Source: an uncultured Prevotellaceae bacterium (GTDB lineage: Bacteria; Bacteroidota; Bacteroidia; Bacteroidales; Bacteroidaceae). Taken from it: a DNA stretch of 6,947 bases. A model generated the notes under the pieces. It saw nothing but the letters and a program-made list of their open reading frames with translations. It had not been told where the DNA came from and searched no databases. The stretch spans positions 1-6,947 of the forward strand of contig CADCQC010000236.1 in assembly GCA_902803455.1 (NCBI GenBank), in the 5' to 3' direction. This document shows positions 1 through 6,172 of this stretch, piece after piece. How positions within the stretch are numbered: the stretch's first letter is position 1; the number at the start of each line of letters is the position of its first letter. The position numbers and the translations under genes are program-made.

Positions 1-524
1 CCGCCCTCAGCCAGAACAAGATCAAAGACTTCCACGAGTATGTGGAAGACTGGGACGACTGGTCGGGTAACCCCGATGCCTCCAAATACCATTGCGACGG
101 TAACGGCGATGAGTTACGCGAGTTCACCTATGACAACTCCACGCTCGCCTTCTCCCCCTCTGTCATCCTCAACGGTTTCCTCAATGTCCACCACAAAGGA
201 TTTCAAGCCGTTTGGCATACCAACTATGTGAGCCGTCAATATCTCGACAACACAGAGAACAAAGACCGTTCACTGCCCAGTTACACGACGAGCAACCTTC
301 ATCTGAACTACACCAGTAAGGTGACCCATGTATGTCCATTGAAAGAAGTGGTACTTGGATTGAGTTTCAACAACCTTTTCAACCGCCATTATGCCACCAG
401 CGGATGGGTGTATTCAGCCATTGCCGAAAGTTATGGGCATAGTGATTCCAACCGTTACTATCAGATAGGTTTTATTCCTATGAGCGGTTTCACCATGATG
501 AGTCATCTCACCCTCAGATTCTGA
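1..524 (+). CDS. TonB-dependent outer-membrane receptor, C-terminal fragment
   Basis: The reading frame is open from base 3 and ends at TGA 522-524, giving the last 173 residues; the plug domain and most of the barrel lie left of the window. The segment has the usual look of the last barrel strands of a Bacteroidetes TonB-dependent receptor: an NKIKDFHEYVEDWDDW stretch, then YVSRQYLDNTENKDRSLPSY, then LGLSFNNLFNRHYATSGW, ending in the strand SHLTLRF. A terminal aromatic residue is the recognised signal for outer-membrane barrel insertion. Such receptors import scarce ligands across the outer membrane using TonB-ExbBD energy. The next gene, a PnuC-family permease, starts 4 nt after the stop, so the pair is probably one operon and the ligand probably a vitamin or its precursor. 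The ligand cannot be read from this fragment. ATG/GTG codons inside it (40, 42) are internal and are not starts. Confidence 0.9.
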   Translation, partial: ALSQNKIKDFHEYVEDWDDWSGNPDASKYHCDGNGDELREFTYDNSTLAFSPSVILNGFLNVHHKGFQAVWHTNYVSRQYLDNTENKDRSLPSYTTSNLHLNYTSKVTHVCPLKEVVLGLSFNNLFNRHYATSGWVYSAIAESYGHSDSNRYYQIGFIPMSGFTMMSHLTLRF

Positions 525-528
525 CCCT

Positions 529-1140
529 ATGGAGACATTTCTTGCCAACCATTGGTTGGACATGCTTACCACGATACTCGGTCTGGCCTATATCATTCTC
601 GAGTATCGTGCCAGTATCTGGCTGTGGGTTGTCGGATTCTTCATGCAGAGTCTCGGCATCGTGCTCTATTATCAGAAAGGCCTATATGCCGACTGCGGTA
701 TGGAGTTTTATTATCTCGTCATGACTCTCTATGGTTTTTTCCACTGGATCAGGAAGTCCTCATCCACCTCAGGTAAAGCGTCTCGCTATGTCGCCATCAG
801 CCATATCCCCTTGCGATCAGCCATGCTATGGACATTCATCACCCTGGTAGCCTGGGGCATTTTGTATTGGTTTTTGAGCACATACACCGACTCCACCGTT
901 CCCATCGCCGACGCCTTCACCACGTCCCTCTCCTTCATGGGCATCTGGGCCCTTGCCCGAAAATATCTGGAACAATGGCTGATATGGATTGTCGTCGATG
1001 TGGTGACATGCGGTTTATATTACTATAAAGACATCCCTTTCAAGGCCAGTCTTTACGGGTTGTATGTGATCATCGCCATTATGGGATACAGAAAATGGCG
1101 CATGAAAATGCATGAAAATTGCCAAAAAGAGTTATCATAA
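529..1140 (+). CDS. PnuC-family vitamin transporter (nicotinamide riboside or thiamine type)
   Basis: This 203-residue integral membrane protein has the PnuC family pattern: an early ILEYRASIWLWVVGF segment, the LYYQKGLYADCGMEFYY block, YGFFHWIRK, and a C-terminal half with WLIWIVVDVVT, GLYYYKDIPFKASLYGLY and a final IMGYRKW. I count about six to seven hydrophobic segments, and the length is usual for the family. PnuC proteins are facilitators that equilibrate nicotinamide riboside, thiamine (PnuT) or riboflavin across the inner membrane; phosphorylation inside the cell traps the substrate. The ATG at 529 lies 4 nt after the receptor stop codon with no convincing Shine-Dalgarno, which is normal in Bacteroidetes and consistent with translational coupling. 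Bacteroides thiamine loci can combine an outer-membrane receptor, PnuT and a thiamine pyrophosphokinase; no kinase follows here, so the substrate stays open. The family is confident, the substrate is not. Confidence 0.88.
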   Translation: METFLANHWLDMLTTILGLAYIILEYRASIWLWVVGFFMQSLGIVLYYQKGLYADCGMEFYYLVMTLYGFFHWIRKSSSTSGKASRYVAISHIPLRSAMLWTFITLVAWGILYWFLSTYTDSTVPIADAFTTSLSFMGIWALARKYLEQWLIWIVVDVVTCGLYYYKDIPFKASLYGLYVIIAIMGYRKWRMKMHENCQKELS

Positions 1141-1210
1141 GCGCCTACGAAATCTGTTTGCGTACACAATGTTAAATAATGTCATTTTTTCTCACAAAGT
1201 GATAGATATA

Positions 1211-1242
1211 TTTGCAAACAAAGCTCAAAAAAGATAAATTTG
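1211..1242 (+). promoter_or_regulatory. Bacteroidetes consensus promoter for the candidate small RNA
   Basis: TTTG at 1211-1214 is followed after exactly 20 nt by TAAATTTG at 1235-1242. This fits the Bacteroidetes -33/-7 consensus (TTTG, 19-21 nt, TAnnTTTG) without a mismatch. Transcription would start near 1248. No protein gene lies downstream on this strand, because dnaA is convergent, so the likely product is an RNA. A second TAnnTTTG match (1207-1214) overlaps the -33 box but has no -33 partner of its own. Confidence 0.65.
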
Positions 1243-1247
1243 CATAC

Positions 1248-1441
1248 AGTTTAGGAATGATTGTAAAAAATACCCTAAAAATAAGAGATTTAGACAAAGA
1301 CAATAATAATTTTCGCTAAAGTCTCACCTTTGTGAGACGAAAGTCTGCTCGTGAGAGTCGGCATCTTTGAGTTAATTTATTTTAGTAAGTTATATACATG
1401 CACCTGGTCGTGAGACCGGGTGCATGTTGTTTTAGGGTATT
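1248..1441 (+). ncRNA. Candidate structured small RNA, class unknown
   Basis: Downstream of a perfect consensus promoter lies an AU-rich sequence with unusually strong potential structure. AATACCCTAAAA (1269-1280) is the exact reverse complement of 1430-1441, giving a 12-bp closing helix. Inside it, hairpin A (1321-1338) has a perfect 7-bp stem GTCTCAC/GTGAGAC and may be extended by TTTCG/CGAAA (1311-1315 with 1338-1342). Hairpin B (1343-1362) has a GTGA loop and an imperfect 8-position stem. Hairpin C (1396-1427) has a 14-bp stem with one G-U pair and a GTGA loop. GTGA is a GNRA tetraloop, and TCGTGAGA occurs at both loops (1349-1356, 1408-1415). Hairpin C followed by TTGTTTT could terminate near 1433; the closing helix needs read-through to 1441. 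I do not recognise the family. A 6S-like RNA is possible, but the branched shape is not the classic 6S rod. Confidence 0.55.
1396..1433 (+). terminator. Terminator-like hairpin of the candidate small RNA
   Basis: ACATGCACCTGGTC (1396-1409) pairs with 1414-1427 through 14 positions, one of them U-G, around a GTGA tetraloop at 1410-1413. The + strand continues with TTGTTTT, an imperfect U-tract. The opposite strand has no T-run after the stem, so the + direction is favoured. It also separates this transcription unit from the convergent dnaA. Confidence 0.55.
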
Positions 1442-1490
1442 CAAAGTTGATGTATACCCGATGTTTTAAGTTATTCTCAGTTGAGAGATT

Positions 1491-1520
1491 AAAAAAGGAG
1501 GCTGTATCCCTACACCCTCC
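1491..1520 (-). terminator. Rho-independent terminator of dnaA
   Basis: On the - strand the stem GGAGG-G-TGTA / TACA-G-CCTCC (1520-1511 with 1506-1497) closes a GGGA loop. One G-G mismatch splits it into 5-bp and 4-bp parts. It is followed at once by six T residues (1496-1491). It lies 36 nt beyond the dnaA stop codon, where a terminator for dnaA would be expected. Confidence 0.8.
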
Positions 1521-1556
1521 CTTCAAAAGAAGCATTGATTGTTAAGTAAGTTATTT

Positions 1557-2963
1557 TTATTTAAGCTTGAAAGAATGTTCTATATTCTCAATTTCCAAAC
1601 CAAAGTCTTTGTCAATTTTCAGTCTTTCGATAACTTTCTCACAACTATGCAAGACGGTGGAATGATCTCTTCCGATGAGTTTTCCGATTCTGGAAGCCGG
1701 CATTTTGGTATGTTTCTGTGCGAGGAACATAGACACCTGCCTTGCGATGACAAGATTTCTCTTTCTGCTTTTGCCGCTCACCTCTTCCGGTGTGACCTGA
1801 TAGTGCTGGCAAACACTCTCGATGATATCGTCGAGGGTGACAGGATGGTTATCGACCTTCACAGACCTTTTGAGTACTTTTCCTACGAGGTCCATGTCGA
1901 CAGCCTGGTTGTAGACCACAGAGTAAGCCATGAGCGAATTGACAACCCCTTCCAGGTCTCTCACGCTACCATTTGCATGTTCTGCGATATAATGGATGAC
2001 ATCCTCTGGAATTTGCAGTCCGTCTTTTGATATTTTGGCGTGCAGTATATCTACGCACAACTGCATGTCAGGTTTTTCAAGTTCAGCGATCAGTCCACAG
2101 CAGAATCTGGTGACGAGTCTTTCGTTCATTCCCTGCAGATCAACAGGCGGTCTGTCGCAAGCCAGGATGATACGTTTTCCCGTTCTGAAGAGGTGGTCGA
2201 AAATATGGAAGAAGGTATCCTGGGTTTTCTGTGCAGTCATCCATTCCTGGATATCATCAACGATGAGCACGTCAATGGTCTGATAGAAATTGATGAAATC
2301 GTTGAGCGTGCCATATCTGATGGCATTGGTATACTGCACTTGGAAGAGTCTTGCACTGACATACAGCACCCTTTTTTGGTTGAAGAGTTTTTTCACTCTG
2401 CATCCAATGGCATTAATCAGGTGAGTTTTTCCACATCCTGAAGGACCGAAAACGAAGAGCGGGTTGAACTGTGTCGTGGACGGATTGCTGGCAATAGACA
2501 AGCCGACGGCTCTTGGCAATTTGTTGCTTCTTCCCTCAATGAAATTTTCGAAGGTCTGTTGCGGGTTGAGTTGTGAATCGATCTGCTGAGGTGCAGCCGT
2601 ATCCAAAACGGTATAAGGCATATTACCCTTGTTTTGCCCCAGCGGTTTTTCGATTTTATCATCCGTATTTTCCGACTCCACCACCATTGCTTTATGGTTG
2701 GTTTTGTCAGTGATGATTCTGTAAGTCAGTTTGACACTGTTGCCAAACACCCTTTTGAGCACTTTACTGATCAAGTCCACGAAGTTCTCCTCGAGGTACT
2801 CATACACGAAAGGGCTGGGTACCTGCACCAACAATGTCATCGTAGCCGGTGAATACGACTCGAAGACAATTGGCTCGAACCATGTTTTGTATTGCTGCTC
2901 GGTAACATTGCCTTTGATCATTTGCAGGCTTCTTTCCCAGAGCAGAGCTGGACTTTGTTTCAT
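1557..2963 (-). CDS. dnaA: Chromosomal replication initiator protein DnaA
   Basis: This 468-residue ATP-dependent initiator binds DnaA boxes, melts oriC and helps load the replicative helicase. Residues 1-80 form the N-terminal interaction domain (LLWERSLQMIKGNV, then YKTWFEPIVF). A variable linker follows, then the AAA+ core: Walker A GPSGCGKT (173-180), Walker B VLIVDD (232-237), sensor I region ILACDRPP (266-273), arginine-finger region ERLVTRF (281-287) and sensor II SVRDLEG (333-339). The C-terminal DNA-binding domain has KSRKR (398-402) and RDHSTVLHSC (432-441). The ATG at 2963 is chosen because family homology begins at MKQSPALLWERSL; the frame extends 10 codons upstream to a GTG at 2993 with no family-like sequence. 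The linker between IG and RDH is four residues where Bacteroides and E. coli DnaA, as I recall them, have five. The gene has its own terminator, and MCE upstream is also terminated, so it is probably monocistronic. Confidence 0.97.
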   Translation of the reverse strand: MKQSPALLWERSLQMIKGNVTEQQYKTWFEPIVFESYSPATMTLLVQVPSPFVYEYLEENFVDLISKVLKRVFGNSVKLTYRIITDKTNHKAMVVESENTDDKIEKPLGQNKGNMPYTVLDTAAPQQIDSQLNPQQTFENFIEGRSNKLPRAVGLSIASNPSTTQFNPLFVFGPSGCGKTHLINAIGCRVKKLFNQKRVLYVSARLFQVQYTNAIRYGTLNDFINFYQTIDVLIVDDIQEWMTAQKTQDTFFHIFDHLFRTGKRIILACDRPPVDLQGMNERLVTRFCCGLIAELEKPDMQLCVDILHAKISKDGLQIPEDVIHYIAEHANGSVRDLEGVVNSLMAYSVVYNQAVDMDLVGKVLKRSVKVDNHPVTLDDIIESVCQHYQVTPEEVSGKSRKRNLVIARQVSMFLAQKHTKMPASRIGKLIGRDHSTVLHSCEKVIERLKIDKDFGLEIENIEHSFKLK

Positions 2964-3390
2964 ATTGTTTTGAAAAGGGTACAAAGGACACACAAGATGC
3001 CTCTCTTTCTAATTCGAATGCAAATATCGCAATTTTTTCTGTGAAAAAAAAATCGGTGTTTTATCTATTGTTGAATAAGAATGCCGTAAAATGCTTAAAG
3101 ATGGACTTTTAGGAATTTTGGCAAAAGCAACTTTCTTTTTGGCATTTGCTTTTTTGCAAGATGCTGAAAATACTAACTTTACGAGTGATAAGCCCTATTT
3201 TTGTTGAGTGCGAACAAAACGTTATCATAGTAGCGGAAATGCGTAATTATTAATCATTTCGGGCGATTCGATGAAGTGTTTTTCACACCCCTTATTATTT
3301 AGACGCAATCTATTTAGTGTCAATTTAGAAACTTTTTTTGAGGAGAATGAAGCCCTGCTGAAGAGAACAAATTGAGTAGAAAGAAAAGGA
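2964..3390. other. Gene-free AT-rich region upstream of dnaA
   Basis: About 430 nt separate the dnaA start from the MCE terminator. I see no family-like ORF on either strand. The stretch is AT-rich with several homopolymer runs (eg 3044-3052) and an 8-bp inverted repeat AAAAGCAA/TTGCTTTT (3123-3130, 3146-3153) around a 15-nt pyrimidine-rich loop. It must contain the dnaA promoter and leader. I found no exact DnaA box (TTATNCACA), so the sequence does not support calling it oriC. Confidence 0.5.
3021..3028 (-). promoter_or_regulatory. dnaA: Possible -7 element for dnaA
   Basis: On the - strand GATATTTG (3028-3021) differs from the Bacteroidetes -7 consensus TAnnTTTG at one position. A run of T residues, not TTTG, sits about 20 nt upstream. 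A start near 3015 would give a leader of about 50 nt before the ATG at 2963. It is the best match I found in the region but a weak one. Confidence 0.3.
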
Positions 3391-3391
3391 T

Positions 3392-3420
3392 AAAAAATGG
3401 GGGCTCTGATGAGAGGCCCC
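3392..3420 (-). terminator. Rho-independent terminator of the MCE gene
   Basis: On the - strand GGGGCCTCT (3420-3412) pairs with AGAGCCCCC (3407-3399) around a CATC loop, with a single C-C mismatch in the middle. Then come A and six T residues (3398, 3397-3392). It starts 40 nt past the MCE stop codon and insulates dnaA from MCE transcription. Confidence 0.82.
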
Positions 3421-3460
3421 GGTTATGTGAGACGAAGAGTCAGCTGAAAAGATCGGCAGT

Positions 3461-4384
3461 TTATTTGTCCTTTTTCCCGAAGACAGAGAAGTGTATATAG
3501 CGTTTGGGATGCTCTTTGAAATTGACGAGCAAAGAGTCAGCACTATTGATTGTCTTATTGAGATTGTCATAGAGCGACCTATCTTTGAGCAAAGCGCCAA
3601 GAGCCCCCTGGTCATTGTTGAGTTGTTCGGTGAACTGCTTAAGGTTATTGAGAGTGACGGTGAGTTCGTTGAGCGAAGACTCCAGGTCAAGTTGGGCGAG
3701 TTTTTGTGTCGCTACATTTGCGTTATCCATGGTAGCAGCCGCTTTTCCGAGCACGCCATCAGCTTTTCCCATGAGTCCAGGCACCTCTTTTCCCACATCA
3801 GCGAGCAGCGCGTTCATCTGGCGTGTGGTTTTAGTGAGGTCAGAAGTCACCTGTTCCGCATGATGAAGGGTATTGGGCAGCGCCGGATCAGCGAGTATAT
3901 AATTCACGCTGGCGAGGATCGAGTCGAGTTTGGGCAGCATGTTTTGAATTTTAGGCACCATTTCCATCACTTTTCCCATGGCGCCGGCATTGACTCTTCC
4001 CTCGATATTCCCGTCGGGTTGTATGAACGTGGTGACGTTCTCCGGCATGATGAGGTTGACTTGCACATTGCCGAGCAAGTCGCTGGCGATTTCCGCCACT
4101 GTCCCCTCCGGTAATTTGAGGTTTTCGTCGATCCCCACATCCACTACGATATTTCCTCTTTTCTCATAATCATAGTCGATGGACGTGACCGTACCCACCT
4201 TGAAGCCATTGGCCAGGATGGGACTTGAAGACGACAATCCATTGACATTATTAAATAGGATATGATAAGTATTTCCATGAGAGAATAAAGTCAATCCTTT
4301 GAGGAAATTCATACCAAAATACAGTGTGATCAATCCCACGATAGCAACGATGGCTATTTTTACTTCTTTTGTAAAGATTTTCAT
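3461..4384 (-). CDS. MCE/MlaD-family lipid-transport protein
   Basis: This 307-residue protein is probably a membrane-anchored MCE subunit that carries phospholipids across the periplasm. Residues 8-27 are one hydrophobic anchor (VKIAIVAIVGLITLYFGMNF). The MCE domain covers about 37-115, with the typical FNNVNGLSSSSPILANGFKVG and LPEGTVAEIASDLLGNVQVNL elements. The rest is largely helical and probably coiled-coil, ending in the Bacteroidetes-type tail HPKRYIHFSVFGKK. MCE proteins form hexameric rings and work with an MlaE/MlaF-type ABC transporter; none of the partners is in this window. The ATG at 4384 is chosen over one at 4438 because an exact consensus promoter lies at 4410-4441, so the upstream ATG would fall in promoter DNA, and the MKIFTKEVKIA start fits the family. 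The gene has its own terminator. In many Bacteroidetes it sits next to an N-acetylmuramoyl-L-alanine amidase gene; here an esterase lies between them. Confidence 0.92.
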   Translation of the reverse strand: MKIFTKEVKIAIVAIVGLITLYFGMNFLKGLTLFSHGNTYHILFNNVNGLSSSSPILANGFKVGTVTSIDYDYEKRGNIVVDVGIDENLKLPEGTVAEIASDLLGNVQVNLIMPENVTTFIQPDGNIEGRVNAGAMGKVMEMVPKIQNMLPKLDSILASVNYILADPALPNTLHHAEQVTSDLTKTTRQMNALLADVGKEVPGLMGKADGVLGKAAATMDNANVATQKLAQLDLESSLNELTVTLNNLKQFTEQLNNDQGALGALLKDRSLYDNLNKTINSADSLLVNFKEHPKRYIHFSVFGKKDK

Positions 4385-4409
4385 TTTCCGATCGGTAAGT
4401 TTGTTCTTG

Positions 4410-4441
4410 CAAATGTAAGTTAAAAAAATGAGAATCACAAA
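4410..4441 (-). promoter_or_regulatory. Bacteroidetes consensus promoter of the MCE gene
   Basis: On the - strand TTTG (4441-4438) is followed after exactly 20 nt by TACATTTG (4417-4410), a full match to TTTG, 19-21 nt, TAnnTTTG. Transcription would begin near 4404, giving a leader of about 20 nt before the ATG at 4384. This supports the shorter start and independent transcription of the gene. Confidence 0.75.
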
Positions 4442-4448
4442 TTTCTTT

Positions 4449-4479
4449 CACCGATTTCTTTATGAAGTGCTCATCGGTG
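4449..4479. repeat. Inverted repeat upstream of the MCE promoter
   Basis: CACCGAT (4449-4455) and ATCGGTG (4473-4479) are perfect 7-bp inverted arms separated by 17 nt. They lie just upstream of the -33 box at 4438-4441. The half-site ATCGGT recurs at 4391-4396 inside the palindrome CCGATCGG (4388-4395) in the MCE leader. Placement fits a regulator-binding site, but no T-run follows in either direction, so it is not a clear terminator. Confidence 0.4.
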
Positions 4480-4517
4480 GATGAAATCATGCTAAGAAGA
4501 GCCTCCACCAACGTGAA

Positions 4518-4547
4518 GAGGCAGTTGCGAACGGGCGCAACTGCCTC
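4518..4547. repeat. Perfect 12-bp inverted repeat in the esterase-MCE gap
   Basis: GAGGCAGTTGCG (4518-4529) and CGCAACTGCCTC (4536-4547) are exact reverse complements around the 6-nt loop AACGGG. Neither side carries a U-tract. A third copy of the arm end, GCCTC at 4501-4505, could pair with GAGGC at 4518-4522 instead, so alternative folds exist. It lies 88 nt past the esterase stop and may end or stabilise that transcript. Confidence 0.6.
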
Positions 4548-4560
4548 AACTGATAGGATG

Positions 4561-4618
4561 ATTAAGCCATTAAAATCTATCCGTCAGCCCTATAATAAAT
4601 AAGGATAAACGGCTTAAT
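4561..4618. repeat. Nested inverted repeat 3' of the esterase gene
   Basis: ATTAAGCC (4561-4568) and GGCTTAAT (4611-4618) are perfect 8-bp arms. Inside, TATCC (4578-4582) and GGATA (4603-4607) form a second 5-bp pair. The element starts 17 nt past the esterase stop codon, so the esterase mRNA 3' end could fold into it. There is no clear T-tract after it. Confidence 0.4.
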
Positions 4619-4635
4619 AGTCTTAGCAGGAGATT

Positions 4636-6141
4636 TTAAGGCATCTTATTCTCTGTCGGCTCAGGCAAGATAGGTTCCCCCATTTCAGAATTCTCGGCAT
4701 CGTTAGCATCCAGTTTGAAGAGCATGAACTGAGGTTTTTCCGCTGTGCATGGCGTCCACGCCCCACCATCAGGTCCGTTGGGGTCGCTATATTTGGCGAA
4801 GTTGGTCCAAGCGGTAAGCATTTTCTCCGAGAGGTCCCAGTCGCCTTTTGTCCATGGTCTCCAACAATGTTTGAGCGACTTAAACACAAACCACAGGTCA
4901 GACGAGTGGAAAGCCCCTTTGAGTCGTTTGGTGACCTCTGGGTGTGATCCGTCATCCGGTAGAGGCCTAGCGAACTCATAAGCCCACGCTTTGCCCCCTT
5001 TTTCCGCTCTCACCTTACAGAACTCAGCGATACCCGGTGCCATACTGCCCATATCATTGAGTGTATATCCGATCATATATGGCACGTCAGCGATAGACCC
5101 ATCTCTTGTCGCATCATCGAAATTCTCTTTGCTCACGTATCCATCGATGATAGGTCTTCCCATGAGATAGACATCGTTTTTTGTCACCATATTATAAAGT
5201 TGTCCCACGGTATAGAGGATTTCCGTGGAAGCCCCTCTCAGTTTTTCCACATCCGTCAGTCCTGCCCAATCCATGACTCTTTTGGTGTCGGCTTCCGCCT
5301 CTTTGAGTGAAGGATTGTAGGTAAAGAACTTATTGACAGGAACAGCAGGTTTTGCCTCACTGTTTTCAGAAGCCGGCACATTGATCCCCCCACCACTCAT
5401 GATGATCGCCTTATGGAACAGGCCTCTAGCCAGTGGAGATTCACAGAGCGTCTTGACGCTACCTGCCCCAGCACTTTGTCCGAAGATGGTCACGTTGTCC
5501 GGATCGCCACCGAATTGGGCGATATTGGCTTTGATCCATTTGAGCGACTGAATCTGATCGAGGATACCATAGTTTCCAGAGACATGGTTGGGACTTTCCT
5601 CAGACAATCCAGCATAGGGCATGAATCCGAAGATCCCCAGTCTGTAGTTGATGGATACGAGCACGACATCTTTGTTGGCCCATTCCTGTCCGTCAAACTC
5701 AGGTTCAGACCCCCATCCCTCACGGTATCCTCCACCGTGTATCCATAGAGCGACCGGCAATTTTTTATTCACGTCTCCCGGCGCCTTTGTCCACACATTG
5801 AGATAGAGGCAATCCTCGCTTGATGGCGCCTCAGCGCCATATCCCCATTCTTTGGCATATCCCTCAGGATAGTGAACCGCCTGGTATCCAGGATTACCGA
5901 ATCTGTCAGCCACTTTTACGCCCTCCCAAGGCACGACGGGCTGTGGTTCTTTCCATCTGAGTTCTCCGACAGGAGGTGCAGCATAGGGAATACCACGATA
6001 GGCGAAGACCCCAGGAATATCAGTAGTCACGCCTTGTACTTGTCCACCCTCAATCGTCAGAACAGGGCTTTCGACTTCGGAAGAGCATCCGAATACTGCC
6101 ATTAGCGGCAGCATCCACAACAAATTTTTCAATTTTTTCAT
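4636..6141 (-). CDS. Lipoprotein type-B carboxylesterase
   Basis: This 501-residue alpha/beta hydrolase probably cleaves carboxylic esters, possibly acyl groups on glycans or lipids. The N-terminus MKKLKNLLWMLPLMAVFGC is a lipoprotein signal with Cys19 as the acylation site, so the enzyme is probably anchored at the cell envelope. Catalytic features: oxyanion-hole HGGGY (135-139); nucleophile elbow GQSAG with Ser223, preceded by the family signature FGGDPDNVTIF; the second signature EDCLYLNV (109-116); a likely acid Asp363 in YTLNDMGS; and His412 in GAFHSSDLW. The triad therefore looks intact. The ATG at 6141 is chosen because the signal peptide begins there; the only upstream extension is to a TTG at 6150. 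Its -7 element lies 32 nt upstream. It is flanked by gaps of 115 and 251 nt, so operon membership is uncertain. The exact substrate cannot be read from the sequence. Confidence 0.92.
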   Translation of the reverse strand: MKKLKNLLWMLPLMAVFGCSSEVESPVLTIEGGQVQGVTTDIPGVFAYRGIPYAAPPVGELRWKEPQPVVPWEGVKVADRFGNPGYQAVHYPEGYAKEWGYGAEAPSSEDCLYLNVWTKAPGDVNKKLPVALWIHGGGYREGWGSEPEFDGQEWANKDVVLVSINYRLGIFGFMPYAGLSEESPNHVSGNYGILDQIQSLKWIKANIAQFGGDPDNVTIFGQSAGAGSVKTLCESPLARGLFHKAIIMSGGGINVPASENSEAKPAVPVNKFFTYNPSLKEAEADTKRVMDWAGLTDVEKLRGASTEILYTVGQLYNMVTKNDVYLMGRPIIDGYVSKENFDDATRDGSIADVPYMIGYTLNDMGSMAPGIAEFCKVRAEKGGKAWAYEFARPLPDDGSHPEVTKRLKGAFHSSDLWFVFKSLKHCWRPWTKGDWDLSEKMLTAWTNFAKYSDPNGPDGGAWTPCTAEKPQFMLFKLDANDAENSEMGEPILPEPTENKMP

Positions 6142-6172
6142 ACAGAACAAAAGTTTAAGGTAATCACATTTG

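Noticed and set aside
1141..1200. Terminator for the receptor-pnuC operon
   Set aside because: The only pairing I found (ACGAAA with TTTGCGT) is short and bulged, and the T-run at 1185-1190 is too far from it.
1185..1338. Pairing of CTCACAAAG (1191-1199) with CTTTGTGAG (1328-1336)
   Set aside because: The complement is exact, but the left strand lies upstream of the predicted transcript start and competes with the tighter hairpin A.
3196..3203. TATTTTTG as a + strand -7 promoter box
   Set aside because: No TTTG lies 19-21 nt upstream and no convincing gene or structured RNA follows.
3279..3287. TTTTTCACA as a DnaA box, making the dnaA upstream region an origin
   Set aside because: It has one mismatch to TTATNCACA and stands alone. 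No cluster of boxes was found, so oriC is not supported.
3271..3375. 34-codon + strand frame starting MKCFSHPLLF
   Set aside because: It is short, resembles no family I know and has no good promoter at the right spacing; AT-rich DNA gives such frames by chance.
4489..4602. 37-codon + strand frame starting MLRRASTNVK
   Set aside because: It runs straight through the 12-bp inverted repeat, which explains its sequence, and it has no promoter or family resemblance.
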